A stretch of 64,000 bases of DNA from Pseudomonas sp. DY-1 (GTDB lineage: Bacteria; Pseudomonadota; Gammaproteobacteria; Pseudomonadales; Pseudomonadaceae), in the NCBI RefSeq assembly GCF_003626975.1, contig NZ_CP032616.1, positions 5,246,001-5,310,000 on the forward strand, in the 5' to 3' direction. The notes beneath the pieces are model-generated. The model had not been told where the DNA came from. It did no database searches and saw only the letters and a list, made by a program, of their open reading frames with translations. The position numbers and the translations under genes are program-made. Shown here piece by piece: positions 1-10,495 of this stretch; the stretch's first letter is position 1, and every line of letters begins with the position of its first letter.

Positions 1-1327
1 CACCCAGTCCGGCCGGGTTGTGGATATCGCGTTTGTCCAGATGAGCGAGTTCCGGTAGCCAGTGGCGCAGGAAGCGTCCGTCCGGGTCGAACTTCTGCGA
101 CTGGTTTATGGGGTTGAAGATGCGGAAGTACGGGGCCGCATCGGTGCCGGTGGAGGCGCTCCACTGCCAGCCGCCATTGTTCGCCGCGAGGTCGCCGTCG
201 ATCAGGTTGCGCATGAACCAGCGCTCGCCTTCGCGCCAGTCGATCAGCAGGTTCTTGGTTAGGAACATCGCCACTATCATGCGAAGGCGGTTGTGCATCC
301 AGCCCGTGGCGAGCAATTGGCGCATCGCCGCGTCGACGATGGGGATGCCGGTTCGCCCTTGCTGCCAGGCCTCCAGATCCTCTGGCGCACGGCGCCAGGC
401 CAGCGCTTCGGTTTCGCGACGGAAGGGGCGGTGGCGGGAAACGCGCGGGAAGGCCACCAGGATGTGCTTGTAGAACTCGCGCCAGAGCAGCTCGTTGATC
501 CAGCAGACGGTGCCGGGATTGCCACTGTCGAACTCCCCGAGGTTGTTGCGTAGCGCCGCGTGCAGGCATTGGCGGGGCGAGAGCACGCCAGCAGCGAGGT
601 ACGGCGAGATCTGGCTGGTGCCGGGGACGGCGGGGAAGTCGCGGCGTTCCTCGTAGCACCAGAGCTCTTCCAGGGCGAAGGTGTCCAGCCGCTCGCGGGC
701 GGCTTCTTCCCCGGCGGGCCAGAGTTGGCGCAGGCTTTCCGGAGGTATCGGGAAGCCTTCTACCGACATGGGGGGCGTGTCGCTGGGGATATCCAGTTCT
801 TCCTGCGGTCGCGGTGGTGGCAGGCAACTCGGCAGGGCTGTGTGCAGGCGCTGGTAGCAGACTTTGCGGAACTGACTGAAGACCTGGAAGCAGGTGCCGG
901 ACTGGGTCAGAACGCTACCGGGACGGAACAGCAACTGATCGAGATGGCTCTGCAAGACGATACTGTCTGCCGCAAGCAGCTCGGCCACCTGGTGGTCGCG
1001 CCGGGCCTCATTGATGCCGTATTCCTCATTGACCTGAACCGAACCGATGTCGAAATCGTGGCAAAGCTGGCGTACCACCTGTGGCGCCTCGGCCCAGGTG
1101 TCGGCGTGGCGAATCAGTAGAGGCACGTTCAGCCGGTCCAGCGCCCAGGCCAGCTCGGACAGGTTGCGCATCCAGAAATCCACTTTGGCAGGCGCGTCGT
1201 CGTGGGTTTGCCATTGGCCCGGGGTGATGAGGTACAGGGCCAGAGTCGGGCCGGCGGTGAGTGCAGACTGCAGGGCCGTGTTGTCCTGCACGCGCAGGTC
1301 GGTGCGGAACCAGATGAGCTGGCGCAT
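1..1327 (-). CDS. phrB: Deoxyribodipyrimidine photolyase, cut by the window edge
   Basis: This gene encodes the flavoenzyme that uses blue light to split cyclobutane pyrimidine dimers in DNA. The frame opens MRQLIWFRTDLRVQDNTALQ, the classic start of the antenna-binding domain, and continues without a stop to base 1. Further in are the FAD-domain signatures GWMHNRLRM and NGGWQWSASTGTDAAPYFR. About 442 codons are present, and photolyases run to about 480, so only some 35-40 C-terminal residues lie outside the window. It is the last gene of a leftward operon after the DUF523 and MerR genes; the MerR stop is 11 bp upstream. Light induction through the operators at 3262-3336 is an inference from the neighbouring regulator. 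Confidence 0.95.
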   Translation of the reverse strand, partial: MRQLIWFRTDLRVQDNTALQSALTAGPTLALYLITPGQWQTHDDAPAKVDFWMRNLSELAWALDRLNVPLLIRHADTWAEAPQVVRQLCHDFDIGSVQVNEEYGINEARRDHQVAELLAADSIVLQSHLDQLLFRPGSVLTQSGTCFQVFSQFRKVCYQRLHTALPSCLPPPRPQEELDIPSDTPPMSVEGFPIPPESLRQLWPAGEEAARERLDTFALEELWCYEERRDFPAVPGTSQISPYLAAGVLSPRQCLHAALRNNLGEFDSGNPGTVCWINELLWREFYKHILVAFPRVSRHRPFRRETEALAWRRAPEDLEAWQQGRTGIPIVDAAMRQLLATGWMHNRLRMIVAMFLTKNLLIDWREGERWFMRNLIDGDLAANNGGWQWSASTGTDAAPYFRIFNPINQSQKFDPDGRFLRHWLPELAHLDKRDIHNPAGLG

Positions 1328-1338
1328 GGAGCATTCCT

Positions 1339-2268
1339 TTATCGGTTGTGCAGCAGGCCGAGGTCTGACAGGGCCTGAAAGGCGTCGAGCGGGCTTTCGG
1401 CCAGGATGACGCCGGGGACGGAATCGGCCCGGTGGATGGCCGCTGCGGGTCCCCCCAGCAGACACGGGCATCGATGGCCGTTGAGCAGCCTTGGCAGTTG
1501 CCCGGGACTGATCGGCTGGCTTGAGTAGAGCATTAGGGCACGAGGCTGGATGCGCGCCACGACCAGGGGTAGTTCGGTAGCAGGTACCGGCCAGTCGAAG
1601 ACTTCTACTGCGCAATCGGCGCTGCTGGTGAGCCAGGCCGCGAGCCAGAGGCCGGGCTCCATTGGCAGGTCCGAAACATTCATCATCAGGATCGGCGCCC
1701 CGCTGAACTGGCGGTTGTTGTGGTAGAGCCGCGCGCCTAGCTTGGTGCGCAGCCAGGAGTGCAGGAACACGCGCTCCGCCTGGCGGCCGAACTGGCCGCG
1801 CCAACGTTGTTCCAGCTCTTCCAGCACGGGCTGCAACAACTGGCGATAGAGAGTCTGAGGAGGGTAGAGCGCCATTGAGGCATTGAAGCGCTCGTCCAGT
1901 TGGCGCTCATTGAGGCTGCCAATGGCTTCCAGCAGATGCTGGCGCTGTTCTTCCCAGGGGGAGGCCGACGTAGGTTCAGGGGCTGCCGGCGGCTGTTGCT
2001 CCTTGAGCAGCCCCTTGACCTGGCCAACGGCGACGCCCCGGTCCAGCCAGGTGAGGATCAGGCGTATGCGCACCACATCGTCCTCGGTGTAGAGGCGGTG
2101 GCCCTTGCTGGTGCGCAGCGGTGCGACGAGCCCGTAGCGGCGTTCCCAGGCTCGCAGGGTCACCGGTATGACACCGGTCTGGCGTGCCACTTCGCGAATG
2201 GGCAGCAGCCCCCGCGACAGTGCGGTCTGGTAGTCGATGTCCATCGAGGTTTCGCCGGGCGCGTCCAT
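1339..2268 (-). CDS. MerR-family regulator of the LitR/PplR (photolyase-linked) type
   Basis: A 309-residue DNA-binding regulator. Residues about 20-90 form a MerR winged helix (LPIREVARQTGV, then LRAWERRYGL). The C-terminal half aligns in layout with the helical and cobalamin-binding region of CarH/LitR. I see no Asp-x-His-x-x-Gly cobalamin-binding motif, so it fits the class II LitR proteins that do not use B12 directly. Its gene lies between a DUF523/DUF1722 gene and phrB, the order known in P. putida and P. aeruginosa. I chose the ATG at 2268, 2 bp after the upstream stop. An ATG at 2244 is possible, and neither has a clear ribosome site. It is the likely ligand for the 24-bp palindromic sites at 3262, 3313 and 4604. 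Confidence 0.85.
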   Translation of the reverse strand: MDAPGETSMDIDYQTALSRGLLPIREVARQTGVIPVTLRAWERRYGLVAPLRTSKGHRLYTEDDVVRIRLILTWLDRGVAVGQVKGLLKEQQPPAAPEPTSASPWEEQRQHLLEAIGSLNERQLDERFNASMALYPPQTLYRQLLQPVLEELEQRWRGQFGRQAERVFLHSWLRTKLGARLYHNNRQFSGAPILMMNVSDLPMEPGLWLAAWLTSSADCAVEVFDWPVPATELPLVVARIQPRALMLYSSQPISPGQLPRLLNGHRCPCLLGGPAAAIHRADSVPGVILAESPLDAFQALSDLGLLHNR

Positions 2269-2270
2269 GG

Positions 2271-3239
2271 CTAGAGGGCGTTGCGCAGGCTGAGTTCTTC
2301 CGGATGCGGCTGCAGGTAGGCCTGCTGGGTGATGTAGCGATCCGGGTGACTGTTGAAGTGATGCTTGAGCAGGGTGATGGGCACGACCAGTGGGATGATG
2401 CCACCTCGGTATTGCTCGATCAGGCGCTGGAGCTCCGCCTTTTCCGGGCGGCTGAGGTGCGTCTTGAGATAACCGCTGAGGTGCTGCAGCACATTGCTGT
2501 GAGTGCCGCGAGTGGCGCATTTGCCGAGGGCTGTCATGAGTGCCGAAAAATAGCGCGGGCCGATCTCGGCTGCCGGGTGCTCACCGATGTCGCCGAGCAG
2601 TCGGCCAAGGACCTTGTACTGCACCGGGTCGTGGGCCATCAGTTGGTACTTGTAGCGGGAGTGGAACGCGATGATTGCCTTGTGCGTCAGCCCTTCGCGG
2701 CACAGCGCCTGCCACTGCGCGTAGGCGTAAACGCGGGTGAAGAAGTTTTCCCGCAGCACCGGATCGTTGAGGCGACCTTCTTCTTCTACCGGTAGGTCCG
2801 GGCGCAGGGCGCAGAAGGCTCTGGCGAAGATTCCCCGGCCATCTCCTGCGGCTGCTTGGCCGTTGGCCCGATACACCTTCACCCGTGCGAGCCCGCAAGA
2901 GGGCGACTTCTGCATGAAGATGTAGCCACTGATGTCGTCGAGTTGCTCCGCCATTAGCTCGCCGAACTCGGTCAGGGCCTCGGTGTGATCGAGTTGCGGC
3001 TGTCGCGTGCCGACCGCACGCGGTGCAGCGAGGTCGCCAACCAGTCGGATGGGCGCGCGGGGAATGCCAAGGCCGATGGCCACTTCCGGGCACAGCGGCA
3101 CGAAGTCGAAATGCGCTGCCAGGCTGCGGCTGCACAACCGTGACTCCTTGTGCCCACCATTGAAGCGCACGGGGTCGCCGAGGAGGCAGGCGCTGATGCC
3201 CAGTTTGGGGCGCTGCGACAGATCGAAGGGCATGACCAT
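2271..3239 (-). CDS. DUF523 and DUF1722 (YbgA-like) fusion protein
   Basis: A 322-residue protein of unknown biochemical role. Residues 1-150 are a DUF523 domain with the typical ISACLLG start and a SPSCG cysteine motif. Residues about 190-310 form a DUF1722/YbgA domain. The same two-domain protein is encoded next to photolyase genes in many gamma-proteobacteria (E. coli ybgA-phr has the DUF1722 part), which suggests a role in DNA repair or the light response, but no activity can be assigned. It is the first gene of the operon with the MerR regulator and phrB. The second ATG at 3233 is an equally plausible start. Two LitR-type operators lie 23 and 74 bp upstream of the start. Confidence 0.85.
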   Translation of the reverse strand: MVMPFDLSQRPKLGISACLLGDPVRFNGGHKESRLCSRSLAAHFDFVPLCPEVAIGLGIPRAPIRLVGDLAAPRAVGTRQPQLDHTEALTEFGELMAEQLDDISGYIFMQKSPSCGLARVKVYRANGQAAAGDGRGIFARAFCALRPDLPVEEEGRLNDPVLRENFFTRVYAYAQWQALCREGLTHKAIIAFHSRYKYQLMAHDPVQYKVLGRLLGDIGEHPAAEIGPRYFSALMTALGKCATRGTHSNVLQHLSGYLKTHLSRPEKAELQRLIEQYRGGIIPLVVPITLLKHHFNSHPDRYITQQAYLQPHPEELSLRNAL

Positions 3240-3261
3240 GGGCTATTACCTGGACGCGTGT

Positions 3262-3285
3262 TATACAAAGTAGATTGCTTGTATA
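3262..3285 (-). promoter_or_regulatory. LitR/PplR-type operator 1
   Basis: TATACA, 12 bases, TGTATA, a dyad that exactly fits the form T(G/A)TACA-N12-TGTA(C/T)A, which I recall as the operator reported for the class II LitR regulator of P. putida. It lies just upstream of the DUF523-merR-phrB operon, where it would overlap the promoter. Confidence 0.7.
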
Positions 3286-3312
3286 GGTTTATGGAAATCA
3301 TAGAGATGGTCT

Positions 3313-3336
3313 TGTACAAGTCAAATGACTTGTACA
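3313..3336 (-). promoter_or_regulatory. LitR/PplR-type operator 2
   Basis: TGTACA, 12 bases, TGTACA, with symmetric flanks (ACTTGTACAAGT appears on each side of the centre). It is the second copy in front of the DUF523-merR-phrB operon, 51 bp from the first, about five helical turns, so the two sites face the same side of the DNA. Confidence 0.75.
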
Positions 3337-3354
3337 AGTTCTTGACGGGTGGGA

Positions 3355-4559
<1,205 letters not shown>

Positions 4560-4603
4560 CTACCTCGTTACCTATGGCTACAGGCTACGCTTTAGACAAC
4601 ACC

Positions 4604-4627
4604 TGTACAAAATTCAAGCTTTGTACA
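4604..4627. promoter_or_regulatory. LitR/PplR-type operator 3
   Basis: TGTACA, 12 bases, TGTACA, with CC and GG flanks extending the dyad. It lies in the 197-bp divergent gap between the FAD-oxidoreductase operon (left) and the TIGR01777-hemH operon (right), and could act on either side. Confidence 0.75.
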
Positions 4628-4753
4628 GGTTGATCGTTTCCAATCGCGGACTACTGCATTTCTGACGATACGTGGCCCAATCCGGGGCACGTTGAGGCGT
4701 CATAGACCAGACTAGGGCGATATCCGCACTTAGCGCCATGCGAGGAGGATGCC

Positions 4754-5662
4754 ATGCACATATTGCTGACCGGCGGTACTGGTCTGATCGGCCGGGCGCT
4801 CTGCCAGCGTTGGCTGGCGGAGGGGCATCAGCTCACTGTGCTGAGTCGGCGGCCGCAGAGCGTTGCAAGCCTTTGCGGCCGCACGGTGCGTGGTATCAGC
4901 CAGTTTCCCGATTATGGCGACGAGCCGCTGGACGCCATCGTCAACCTGGCGGGAGAACCCATTGCAGATCGGCCCTGGAGCAATAAGCGCAAGGCACAGC
5001 TTTGGGGCAGTCGCATCACGCTCACCGAGCAGATGCTGGAGTGGCTGGAGAAGCGCGGCCAGATGCCGCAGGTGCTGCTCAATGGCTCGGCGGTAGGCTG
5101 GTACGGTGATGGCGGCGAACGGGAGCTGACCGAGGAATCGCCACCGGTGACCGATGATTTCGCCAGCCAGCTTTGTGTGGCCTGGGAGGAGACGGCGCAA
5201 CGCGCCGAGGCATTCGGCATCCGCGTGGTGCTGGTGCGCACCGGTTTGGTGCTGGCGCGCGACGGAGGGTTTCTCAAGCGCCTCGTGCCACCCTTTCGCC
5301 TGGGATTGGGCGGTCCCCTGGGCAATGGTCGGCAATGGATGCCCTGGGTGCACCTGGACGATCAAATTGCACTGATGGATTTTCTCTTGAAGCAGATCGA
5401 TGCGCGCGGTCCTTATAATGCGTGCTCGCCGCAGCCCGTGCGCAACCGCGATTTCGCCCGCAGCCTGGGTCGCGCACTGGGCCGGCCGGCCTTCATGCCG
5501 GCACCGGCCTTCGTCCTGCGTCTGCTGCTGGGTGAGCTGGCCGGGCTGTTGCTCGGTGGCCAGCGTGCGGTACCGGCCCGATTGCGGGCAGCGGGTTTTA
5601 CCTTTGCATTCACCGATCTGGACATGGCACTCGGCGATCTGCTGAAGCCTAAGGATGTTTGA
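4754..5662 (+). CDS. TIGR01777 family NAD-dependent epimerase (YfcH-like)
   Basis: A 302-residue extended short-chain dehydrogenase-like protein. It begins [17 protein letters not shown], a Rossmann nucleotide-binding motif, contains [11 protein letters not shown], and ends with the DUF1731 C-terminal region seen in YfcH and SULA-type proteins (about residues 250-298). The family resembles plant and cyanobacterial proteins that influence cell division or plastid function, but the bacterial substrate is unknown. The stop overlaps the hemH ATG by one base, so the pair forms an operon. A ribosome site, AGGAGG, lies 7 bp before the start. Confidence 0.9.
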   Translation: MHILLTGGTGLIGRALCQRWLAEGHQLTVLSRRPQSVASLCGRTVRGISQFPDYGDEPLDAIVNLAGEPIADRPWSNKRKAQLWGSRITLTEQMLEWLEKRGQMPQVLLNGSAVGWYGDGGERELTEESPPVTDDFASQLCVAWEETAQRAEAFGIRVVLVRTGLVLARDGGFLKRLVPPFRLGLGGPLGNGRQWMPWVHLDDQIALMDFLLKQIDARGPYNACSPQPVRNRDFARSLGRALGRPAFMPAPAFVLRLLLGELAGLLLGGQRAVPARLRAAGFTFAFTDLDMALGDLLKPKDV

Positions 5663-6690
5663 TGACTGATCACGCGCTGCTGCTGGTCAACCTGGGATCG
5701 CCGGCTTCCACCAAGGTGGAGGACGTGCGGAGTTACCTTGATCAGTTCCTGATGGACCCCTACGTCGTCGACCTGCCGTGGCCGCTGCGGCGCCTGCTGG
5801 TTTCGCTGATCCTGATCAAGCGTCCGGCACAGTCGGCCCATGCTTACTCGTCGATCTGGTGGCCGAACGGTTCGCCGCTGATCGTCCTCAGTCGTGAATT
5901 GCAGGACGCCATCGTTCCCCTCTGGCGGCATGGCCCGGTGGAACTGGCGATGCGCTATGGAGAACCTTCCATCGAAAATGCGCTGCGCAAGTTGGCTGAG
6001 CAGGGTGTCAAGCGCGTGACCCTGGCGCCGCTCTATCCGCAGTTCGCCGACAGCACCACTACAACCGCCATCGAGGAGGCTCGCCGTGTAATCCGCGAGC
6101 GAGGCCTGACGCTGAATGTTTCGGTGCTGCCACCCTTCTTTGCCGAGCCGGACTACCTGGACGCCCTGGTGGCCAGCGCCAGGCCCTACCTTGAGCAGGA
6201 CTTCGACCACCTGCTGCTGAGCTTCCACGGTTTACCCGAGCGGCATATCCGCAAACTGGTCAAGAGCATCGATCCACAGCATGACCTGACTGCCCCCGAT
6301 AGCCGTGACGTCAGCGACGAGGTCCTGGCGGTCTGCTACCGCAGTCAGTGCCAACGCACTGCCGAAGCCTTCGCTGAACGTGCGGGGCTTGCGCCCGGAA
6401 AATGGTCGGTGTCCTTCCAGTCGCGCTTGGGCAAGGACAAATGGATCGAGCCTTACACCGAGGCGCGGCTTGATGAGCTGGCCAAGCAGGGGGTGAAGAA
6501 GCTGCTGGTGATGTGCCCGGCTTTCGTGGCCGACTGCATCGAGACGCTGGAAGAAATCGGCCAGCGCGGCAGCGAGCAGTTCCAGGAAGCCGGAGGCCAG
6601 GAGTTGGTGCTGGTGCCGTGTATGAACAGCCATCCGCAATGGGTTTCTGCGCTCGCCCGGCTTTGCGAAACGGCGGTGCGCCCTCTCTGA
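5662..6690 (+). CDS. hemH: Ferrochelatase
   Basis: A 342-residue enzyme that inserts ferrous iron into protoporphyrin IX, the last step of haem synthesis. Family signatures visible are [10 protein letters not shown] at the N terminus, the active-site [11 protein letters not shown] around residue 190, and [15 protein letters not shown] near residue 255. I chose the ATG at 5662, which overlaps the upstream stop as TGATG. An in-frame TTG one codon earlier is not needed. Its closeness to the photolyase/LitR operons is notable because free porphyrins are photosensitisers, but control of hemH by the operator at 4604 is only a possibility. Confidence 0.96.
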   Translation: MTDHALLLVNLGSPASTKVEDVRSYLDQFLMDPYVVDLPWPLRRLLVSLILIKRPAQSAHAYSSIWWPNGSPLIVLSRELQDAIVPLWRHGPVELAMRYGEPSIENALRKLAEQGVKRVTLAPLYPQFADSTTTTAIEEARRVIRERGLTLNVSVLPPFFAEPDYLDALVASARPYLEQDFDHLLLSFHGLPERHIRKLVKSIDPQHDLTAPDSRDVSDEVLAVCYRSQCQRTAEAFAERAGLAPGKWSVSFQSRLGKDKWIEPYTEARLDELAKQGVKKLLVMCPAFVADCIETLEEIGQRGSEQFQEAGGQELVLVPCMNSHPQWVSALARLCETAVRPL

Positions 6691-6709
6691 TCTCGTCCAC
6701 GTACTTCAC

Positions 6710-6731
6710 GCAGGGGCGAATTCGCTCCTGC
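6710..6731. terminator. Imperfect palindrome after hemH
   Basis: GCAGGGGCGAA directly followed by TTCGCTCCTGC, a 22-bp near-perfect dyad 20 bp after hemH. There is no T-run, so it may be a weak terminator or the remnant of a REP element rather than a classic terminator. The rest of 6691-6863 shows nothing I recognise. Confidence 0.4.
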
Positions 6732-6875
6732 GGCGCCCTTATCAACCAGAGGTCATGGCGCGCATTCAGCGTGCCTATATGACGACCGTTCTCGTATTCA
6801 GGCCGCCCATGGCCACCTAAGCTGGGTTCTTCTTCAACCGTCGTGCGCCGCACCGGCGGCGCCGAGGAGAGCCCA

Positions 6876-8243
6876 GTGCAGAACAAGAACAATGGCTATC
6901 CCTCGGGCCTGAGAGCCTGGACCACCGTCGCGATCCTGATGGTGGCCTACGTGCTGTCCTTCATCGACCGGCAGATTCTCAACCTGCTGGTGGAGCCCAT
7001 CCGCCGTGACCTGGTCATCAGCGATACGCAGATGAGCCTGCTGATGGGCCTGTCCTTTGCGCTCTTCTATACCGTCTGTGGCATCCCACTGGGTCGCCTG
7101 GCCGACAGCCGCAGCCGGCGCGGGCTGATCGCCATTGGCGTGCTGTTCTGGAGCGCCGCCACCGCCGCATGCGGCATGGCAAAACTCTATTGGCAATTCC
7201 TGCTCTGCCGCATCGGCGTAGGCGTGGGCGAGGCGGCCTTGTCGCCGGCGGCCTACTCGCTGATCGCCGACAGTTTCCCCAAGGAGCGGCGCGCCACTGC
7301 CATCAGCGTCTACTCCATGGGGGTCTATCTCGGTTCCGGGCTGGCCTTTCTGCTAGGCGGGCTGGTGATCAAGTTCGCGTCGGCCCAGGGCGACGTGCAC
7401 CTGCCGTTGCTGGGCGAAGTGCGGCCATGGCAATTGATCTTCCTCGCCCTTGGCGCGGCCGGTGTGCTCTTCACTCTGCTGATGCTGGCGGTGCGTGAGC
7501 CGCAGCGGCGCGGCATTGGTGCCGGCGTAGTGGTGCCCCTTGCGGATGTCGGCCGTTATCTACGCAGCAATCGACGCACTGTCATCTGCCACAACTTCGG
7601 TTTCGCCGGCCTGGCCTTCGCCGGCTACGGCAGCGCGGCCTGGATTCCCACTTTCTACATCCGTACCCATGGCTGGGACGCCGGCCAGGTCGGCGTGATC
7701 TACGGCAGCCTGGTGGCCGTGTTCGGCTGTCTGGGCATCGTCTTCGGTGGGCGGCTGGCGGACTGGATGGCCAAGCACGGGCGGGCGGATGCCAACATGC
7801 GCGTCGGTCTGTTCGCCGCCATCGGCGCCCTGCCGCTGGTGGTGCTGTTTCCCCTGCTGGATGACGCTTTCTGGGTCACGGTGCTGATGGCGCCTACCGT
7901 GTTTTGCCTCAGCATGCCCTTTGGCGTTGCGCCGGCCGCCATCCAGGAAATCATGCCCAACGCCATGCGCGGCCAGGCTTCGGCCATCTACCTGTTCGTG
8001 ATCACCCTGATCGGTCTTGGCTTCGGTCCTACCGCCGTGGCCCTGGTGACCGACTATGTGTTCGCCGACGACAAGGCCCTGCGCTACTCGTTGCTGATCG
8101 TCACCACCATCGCGGTGGCGAGCTCGGTGGTGTTGTTGTGGGCTGGGCTAAAGCCTTATCGCGAAAGCCTGCAGCGACTGCAGCAATGGGGCGTGGAGCC
8201 ACAGGGTGAAACCATGCTCCGCGAGGCACAGCCTTCCACGTAG
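6876..8243 (+). CDS. MFS transporter, spinster-like
   Basis: A 455-residue inner-membrane carrier with about 12 hydrophobic segments. Between TM2 and TM3 it has the MFS motif GRLADSRSRRG, and in TM4-5 the pattern RIGVGVGEAALSPAAYSLIAD typical of the spinster-like branch. The substrate is unknown; this branch includes sphingolipid and organic-anion carriers. The start is GTG at 6876, supported by a GAGGAGA ribosome site at 6864-6870; an earlier GTG at 6843 lacks one. It stands alone between hemH and a terminator. Confidence 0.85.
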   Translation: MQNKNNGYPSGLRAWTTVAILMVAYVLSFIDRQILNLLVEPIRRDLVISDTQMSLLMGLSFALFYTVCGIPLGRLADSRSRRGLIAIGVLFWSAATAACGMAKLYWQFLLCRIGVGVGEAALSPAAYSLIADSFPKERRATAISVYSMGVYLGSGLAFLLGGLVIKFASAQGDVHLPLLGEVRPWQLIFLALGAAGVLFTLLMLAVREPQRRGIGAGVVVPLADVGRYLRSNRRTVICHNFGFAGLAFAGYGSAAWIPTFYIRTHGWDAGQVGVIYGSLVAVFGCLGIVFGGRLADWMAKHGRADANMRVGLFAAIGALPLVVLFPLLDDAFWVTVLMAPTVFCLSMPFGVAPAAIQEIMPNAMRGQASAIYLFVITLIGLGFGPTAVALVTDYVFADDKALRYSLLIVTTIAVASSVVLLWAGLKPYRESLQRLQQWGVEPQGETMLREAQPST

Positions 8244-8257
8244 AACAGGCAGAAGAC

Positions 8258-8287
8258 AAAAAAGCCCCGCGATTGCGGGGCTTTTTC
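8258..8287. terminator. Bidirectional rho-independent terminator
   Basis: AAAAAGCCCCGC-gatt-GCGGGGCTTTTT lies between the convergent MFS and uraA genes, with A and T runs on both sides, so it can serve both strands. Confidence 0.95.
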
Positions 8288-8297
8288 ATTTTGCGCC

Positions 8298-9575
8298 TCA
8301 GATATGCGGCGCGTCGTCCGGGCTCTGATGCTTCCAGGTCTGGTGGCCCGGCAGGATCAGGTTGAGGGCGATGGCGACGATGGCGCAGAGGGCGATGCCT
8401 TTCAGGCCGAAGTCGTCCTGGCCGGTACCGGTGCCCACCAGCATGCCGCCGATGCCGAATACCAGGGTGACAGACACGATCACCAGATTGCGCGCTTCGG
8501 CCAGGTCCACCTGGTGGCGGATCATGGTGTTCAGGCCAACCGCGGCGATGGAGCCGAACAGCAGGCAGAGGATGCCGCCCATTACTGGCACCGGGATGCT
8601 CTGCAGTACGGCGCCGAACTTGCCGATGAAGGCCAGGCCGACGGCGAAGACGGCTGCCCAGGTCATGATCTTCGGGTTGTAGTTCTTGGTCAGCATCACC
8701 GCGCCGGTCACTTCCGCATACGTGGTGTTCGGCGGACCACCGAACAGGCCGGCTGCCGAAGTGGCCAGGCCGTCGCCGAGCAGCGTGCGGTGCAGGCCGG
8801 GCGTCTTCAGGTAGTTGCGACCGGTCACGCTGCCCACCGCGATCACGCCACCGATGTGTTCAATGGCCGGGGCCAGGGCAACCGGGACAATGAACAGGAT
8901 GGCCTGCAGGTTGAACTCGGGGGCGGTGAAGTTCGGCAGTTCCAGCCAGGGCGCGGCGGCGATCCTGGCGGTGTCGACCACACCGAACCAGAACGACAGG
9001 GCGAAGCCGACGATCACGCCGGAGATGATCGGCACCAGGCGGAAGATGCCTTTGCCAAACACGGCGACGATCAATGTGGTCAGCAGTGCCGGCATGGAAA
9101 TCCACATGGCGGTGGCGTAGGGAATCAGCTCAGCGCCGTCACCACCCTTGCCCATGGCCATGTTGGCTGCGATGGGGGCCATGGCCAGGCCGATGGAGAT
9201 CACCACGGGACCGATCACCACTGGCGGCAGCAGGCGGTCGATGAAGCCCGTGCCTTTGATCTTCACGGCGAGGCCGAGGAAGGTGTAGACGAAGCCTGCC
9301 GCCACCACACCGCCCATGGTCGCGGCCAGGCCGAACTGGCCCTTGGCGAGGATGATCGGAGTGATGAAGGCGAAGCTGGATGCCAGGAACACCGGCACCT
9401 GACGCCCGGTGACCAACTGGAACAGCAGGGTGCCGAGGCCGGCGGTGAAGAGCGCTACGTTCGGGTCCAGTCCGGTGATCAGTGGCATCAGCACCAGGGC
9501 GCCGAAGGCCACGAAGAGCATCTGGGCGCCGGAAATGACCTGGCGCCAGAGCGGGTCCTTGAATTCGTCGCTCAT
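8298..9575 (-). CDS. uraA: Uracil permease, NCS2 family
   Basis: A 425-residue inner-membrane proton symporter with about 14 hydrophobic segments. NCS2 hallmarks are the N-terminal VFLASSFAFITPI half-helix region and the Glu-containing helix around APAIEHIGGVIAVGSVTGR, followed by GLFGGPPNTTYAEVTGAV. It imports uracil for the adjacent Upp enzyme. The gene starts 3 bp downstream of the upp stop, so upp-uraA is a single salvage operon read leftward and ended by the terminator at 8258-8287. Confidence 0.95.
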   Translation of the reverse strand: MSDEFKDPLWRQVISGAQMLFVAFGALVLMPLITGLDPNVALFTAGLGTLLFQLVTGRQVPVFLASSFAFITPIILAKGQFGLAATMGGVVAAGFVYTFLGLAVKIKGTGFIDRLLPPVVIGPVVISIGLAMAPIAANMAMGKGGDGAELIPYATAMWISMPALLTTLIVAVFGKGIFRLVPIISGVIVGFALSFWFGVVDTARIAAAPWLELPNFTAPEFNLQAILFIVPVALAPAIEHIGGVIAVGSVTGRNYLKTPGLHRTLLGDGLATSAAGLFGGPPNTTYAEVTGAVMLTKNYNPKIMTWAAVFAVGLAFIGKFGAVLQSIPVPVMGGILCLLFGSIAAVGLNTMIRHQVDLAEARNLVIVSVTLVFGIGGMLVGTGTGQDDFGLKGIALCAIVAIALNLILPGHQTWKHQSPDDAPHI

Positions 9576-9578
9576 CGA

Positions 9579-10217
9579 TCAGTTTTCCTTCTGCTTGGTG
9601 CCGAAGATCTTGTCTCCCGCATCACCGAGGCCCGGGATGATGTAGCCGTGTTCGTTGAGTCTCTGATCGATTGAGGCGGTGAAGATCATCACGTCCGGGT
9701 GGGCATCGTTGACCACCTTGATGCCTTCGGGGGCGGCGACCAGCACCATCGCGCGGATTTCCTTGCAGCCCGCGCGCTTGAGGAGGTCGATGGTGGCGAC
9801 CATGGAGCCGCCAGTGGCGAGCATCGGATCGATGATCAGCGCCAGGCGCTCGTCGATCTCCGGTGCCAGCTTTTCCAGGTAGGTGTGGGCTTCCAGGGTT
9901 TCTTCGTTGCGGGCCACGCCCACGGCGCTGACCTTGGCGCCCGGAATCAGGCTGAGCACACCGTCGAGCATGCCGATGCCGGCGCGCAGGATGGGTACCA
10001 CGGTGATCTTCTTGCCGGCGATCTTCTCGACCTGCACGGTGCCGGCCCAACCCTGGATTTCGTAGTTTTCCAGGGGCAGGTCGTTGGTCGCTTCGTAAGT
10101 CAGCAGGGCGCCGACTTCCTGTGCCAGTTCGCGGAAGTTCTTGGTGCTGATGTCGGCGCGGCGCATCAGGCCGAGCTTGTGGCGGATCAGCGGATGGCGG
10201 ATCTCACGGATGGGCAT
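9579..10217 (-). CDS. upp: Uracil phosphoribosyltransferase
   Basis: A 212-residue enzyme converting uracil and PRPP to UMP. The frame starts [19 protein letters not shown], carries the PRPP loop [13 protein letters not shown] near residue 130, and ends with the uracil-binding [17 protein letters not shown]. The length is normal for the family. An AGAACCCTCCC-type ribosome region (GGAG on the coding strand) precedes the ATG at 10217. It is the promoter-proximal gene of the upp-uraA operon and diverges from hpt. Confidence 0.97.
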   Translation of the reverse strand: MPIREIRHPLIRHKLGLMRRADISTKNFRELAQEVGALLTYEATNDLPLENYEIQGWAGTVQVEKIAGKKITVVPILRAGIGMLDGVLSLIPGAKVSAVGVARNEETLEAHTYLEKLAPEIDERLALIIDPMLATGGSMVATIDLLKRAGCKEIRAMVLVAAPEGIKVVNDAHPDVMIFTASIDQRLNEHGYIIPGLGDAGDKIFGTKQKEN

Positions 10218-10495
10218 GGGAGGGTTCTCCGGCGGGCTGGCAAAAAATTGCGTTAGCTTAATCCATTGATCACAGGCTGTGCTGCACTGACTGGTGGGTC
10301 CCGGGCACTGATGTCGCGGTCAAGCAAGGAACTGTCACACGCGGCGGCAACCTGCTGCAGTATGGTCGACACTCGTCCGTCGGGACTTGCTCCGGGGCAG
10401 GCGGATGGGTACCTTTGCCGACTTTTATCTTGACGCCCCGTTCAAGTTTTCACCGGGAACCCTGCCTGTTCCCCGCAGAACCCAGAGGAATTGCC

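Noticed and set aside
8304..9674. Long open frame on the + strand antisense to uraA-upp (456 codons).
   Set aside because: It mirrors the two well-recognised genes, is extremely rich in Gln/His/Asp/Gly, and has no ribosome site; it is a GC-rich shadow.
10218..10495. Purine riboswitch upstream of hpt.
   Set aside because: No conserved purine-aptamer core or three-way junction could be drawn.
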